Positions 8,191-8,685 of a stretch of DNA of 8,685 nucleotides are shown in pieces (position 1 is the stretch's first letter; each line of letters starts with the position of its first letter). The notes under the pieces were generated by a model. It was not told the origin of the DNA. It ran no database searches and was given only the letters and a program-made list of their open reading frames with translations. Source of the DNA: Acidimicrobiaceae bacterium. Lineage in GTDB: Bacteria > Actinomycetota > Acidimicrobiia > Acidimicrobiales > Ilumatobacteraceae. Both the position numbers and the translations under genes were made by a program. The DNA lies in NCBI GenBank assembly GCA_947458565.1, contig CANGZK010000044.1:1-8685 (forward strand). The letters are read 5' to 3'.

Positions 8191-8227
8191 CAAAAAATGG
8201 GAAAGGCCCCACATTTCTGCGGGGCCT
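8191..8227 (-). terminator. Intrinsic terminator of the 6C-like RNA
   Basis: AGGCCCC (8227 to 8221 on the minus strand) pairs perfectly with GGGGCCT (8210 to 8204), with extra pairs inside and outside beyond single mismatches. It is followed on the minus strand by TTTCCCATTTTTT, with six T at 8197-8192. On the plus strand the same hairpin is followed only by CTCTC, so it would be a poor U-run terminator for the gene ending at 8182, though it may still help end that transcript. Confidence 0.85.
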
Positions 8228-8308
8228 CTCAACCGAAGAATCCTGTGGCGGGGGAGCCACATTTATGGATTCTGTCGGGCGGGCTCTGGGGGGAGCCCAC
8301 CGCGATAT
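8191..8308 (-). ncRNA. 6C-like small RNA (two C-rich hairpin loops plus terminator)
   Basis: Read on the minus strand, three hairpins follow one another. Hairpin 1: GGGCTC/GAGCCC (8298-8293 with 8286-8281) closes a CCCCCA loop, giving a run of six C, and extends by a U-G wobble and two G-C pairs to 9 bp. Hairpin 2: TGTGGC/GCCACA (8261-8256 with 8249-8244) closes a TCCCCC loop. It stands on a second 7-bp helix, AGAATCC (8273-8267) with GGATTCT (8243-8237), with a one-sided ATAAA bulge. The third is an intrinsic terminator. Two stem-loops with C-rich loops ahead of a terminator is the defining architecture of 6C RNA, known only from Actinobacteria and thought to pair through its loops with G-rich mRNA sites. 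The second loop has five C rather than six. The 5' end is estimated from a predicted promoter; 3' end from the T-run. Confidence 0.85.
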
Positions 8309-8314
8309 GTAACC

Positions 8315-8344
8315 AGTATGGCCTACCCGTGGGTAAGCGCGCAA
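8315..8344 (-). promoter_or_regulatory. Candidate promoter of the 6C-like RNA
   Basis: On the minus strand TTGCGC (8344 to 8339) lies 18 nt before CATACT (8320 to 8315), one mismatch from TATACT. Transcription would begin near 8308, about 8-10 nt before the first hairpin, giving an RNA of about 115 nt. The same CATACT hexamer appears before gltB. The position fits the RNA well, but the hexamers are only moderate matches; the start point may be off by several bases. Confidence 0.45.
8324..8335 (+). repeat. 12-bp palindrome TACCCGTGGGTA, possible operator
   Basis: TACCC and GGGTA are perfect inverted copies separated by GT. With a two-base centre it cannot form a useful RNA hairpin, so a dimeric DNA-binding protein site is more likely than an RNA structure. 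It lies between the predicted -35 and -10 of the small-RNA promoter, where binding would block polymerase. The binding protein is not known. Confidence 0.45.
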
Positions 8345-8363
8345 GGCGAACGCCACGATGCCC

Positions 8364-8384
8364 CCTATCTATTTTCCAGATAGG
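8364..8384 (+). promoter_or_regulatory. LysR-type regulator binding box (predicted)
   Basis: CCTATCT and AGATAGG are perfect 7-bp inverted arms around a 7-nt AT-rich centre. The site contains ATC-N9-GAT and so meets the T-N11-A rule of LysR-family boxes. Its right arm ends 17 nt before the TAGTCT -10 of the regulator gene that starts at 8415, so it covers that gene's expected -35 position. This is the usual place for autorepression. Its centre is also about 66 nt upstream of the predicted start of the divergent small RNA, the usual distance for LysR-type activation. Confidence 0.65.
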
Positions 8385-8401
8385 TAGACCAACAATTTGG
8401 C

Positions 8402-8407
8402 TAGTCT
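8402..8407 (+). promoter_or_regulatory. -10 element of the LysR-family gene, probably leaderless
   Basis: TAGTCT matches TANNNT and is followed by exactly seven bases (GAGGGCA) and the ATG at 8415. Transcription would begin at or next to the A of the start codon. GAGGG lies only two bases from the ATG, too close for a standard ribosome site, which also favours a leaderless reading. Confidence 0.5.
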
Positions 8408-8414
8408 GAGGGCA

Positions 8415-8685
8415 ATGGAGATCCGCCACCTCGCCAGCCTGATTGCAATTGCTGATCATGGCTCATTTTCAGGTGCTGCTCGGGCTCTCGGAACCGTGCA
8501 AAGCAACGTTTCCGCCCACATCTCACGTCTCGAAAAAGATCTTGGAGTTGCGCTTGTTGAGCGTAATGGTGGATCACTCACAGAAGAAGGCGTGGTCGTT
8601 GTCGAGCGTGCTCGGCGCATTATTCATGAGCTGCAGGACATTGAAGCCGACGTCCATTCGAGCGATACAGAAGTTGAAGGCGAAA
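8415..8685 (+). CDS. LysR-family transcriptional regulator (partial, N-terminus)
   Basis: The first 90 codons of a gene that runs off the right edge; full-length family members are about 300 residues. Seen: the classic N-terminal winged helix-turn-helix, with MEIRHLASLIAIADHGSFSG, AARALGTVQSNVSAHISRLEKDLGVALVER, then the wing GGSLTEEGVVVVERARRI and the start of the linker helix (IHELQDIEADV). The effector domain is missing, so ligand and targets cannot be inferred from the protein. The start at 8415 gives the standard LysR N-terminus. An inverted repeat with LysR-box geometry immediately upstream suggests that it binds its own control region. Divergent neighbours of LysR genes are their commonest targets; here that neighbour is the 6C-like RNA rather than a protein gene. 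Confidence 0.92.
   Translation, partial: MEIRHLASLIAIADHGSFSGAARALGTVQSNVSAHISRLEKDLGVALVERNGGSLTEEGVVVVERARRIIHELQDIEADVHSSDTEVEGE

Noticed and set aside
8204..8298. The three hairpins as consecutive plus-strand terminators of the aconitase-membrane protein unit
   Set aside because: None has a proper T-run on the plus strand, whereas on the minus strand the last one has a clear T6 tract and the other two have C-rich loops typical of 6C RNA.
7819..8459. Open frames of 61-196 codons crossing the 8.2-8.3 kb hairpins on either strand
   Set aside because: They run through the palindromic small-RNA region and overlap the better-supported membrane-protein and LysR genes; the translations look random.
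1..8685. Mobile element, CRISPR, phage or defence system
   Set aside because: No transposase, integrase, terminal repeats, spaced direct repeats or nuclease domains were seen; all protein genes but one are recognisable metabolic or regulatory families.

Overview
The window reads as a piece of an actinobacterial chromosome of moderate GC (about half, by eye). The strongest lineage clue is a structured RNA on the minus strand near 8.2-8.3 kb. It has two hairpins with C-rich loops followed by an intrinsic terminator, which is the architecture of the Actinobacteria-restricted 6C RNA. Three genes also start without a clear Shine-Dalgarno but with a -10-like hexamer 6-7 nt before the ATG, as in leaderless actinobacterial genes. 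The aconitase is the shorter mitochondrial-like type rather than the roughly 900-residue AcnA usual in Streptomyces and Mycobacterium. Together these suggest a deep-branching lineage, possibly an Acidimicrobiia-like aquatic actinobacterium; this placement is inference.

Layout. (1) 1-3874, minus: most of gltB, the glutamate synthase large subunit, with its C-terminus beyond the left edge. (2) 3986-4858, minus: a crotonase (enoyl-CoA hydratase/isomerase) superfamily enzyme upstream of gltB in the same direction, separated by 111 nt with its own candidate promoter and an inverted repeat. (3) 4915-5559, plus: a nitroreductase-family flavoprotein, divergent from the crotonase across 56 nt. (4) 5615-7900, plus: aconitate hydratase with all cluster ligands and active-site residues. 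(5) 7919-8182, plus: an 87-residue three-helix membrane protein 18 nt behind aconitase. (6) 8191-about 8308, minus: the 6C-like RNA and its terminator, convergent with the preceding gene. (7) 8309-8414: a divergent control region with a candidate 6C promoter, a 12-bp palindrome, a perfect 7-bp inverted repeat that fits a LysR-type box, and a -10 for the next gene. (8) 8415 to the right edge, plus: the N-terminal 90 codons of a LysR-type regulator.

Functionally the window joins central carbon metabolism (aconitase makes isocitrate, the precursor of 2-oxoglutarate) with nitrogen assimilation (GltB uses 2-oxoglutarate and glutamine to make glutamate), plus two enzymes of unknown substrate. The most interesting part is the compact 8.19-8.42 kb regulatory island. 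There a small RNA and a LysR regulator diverge from a shared region, and the LysR-type box lies about 66 nt upstream of the predicted RNA start while also overlapping the regulator's own -35 region. A regulatory link between the two is a hypothesis. I found no mobile element, CRISPR array, tRNA or rRNA, and no evidence of a wholly unknown system.
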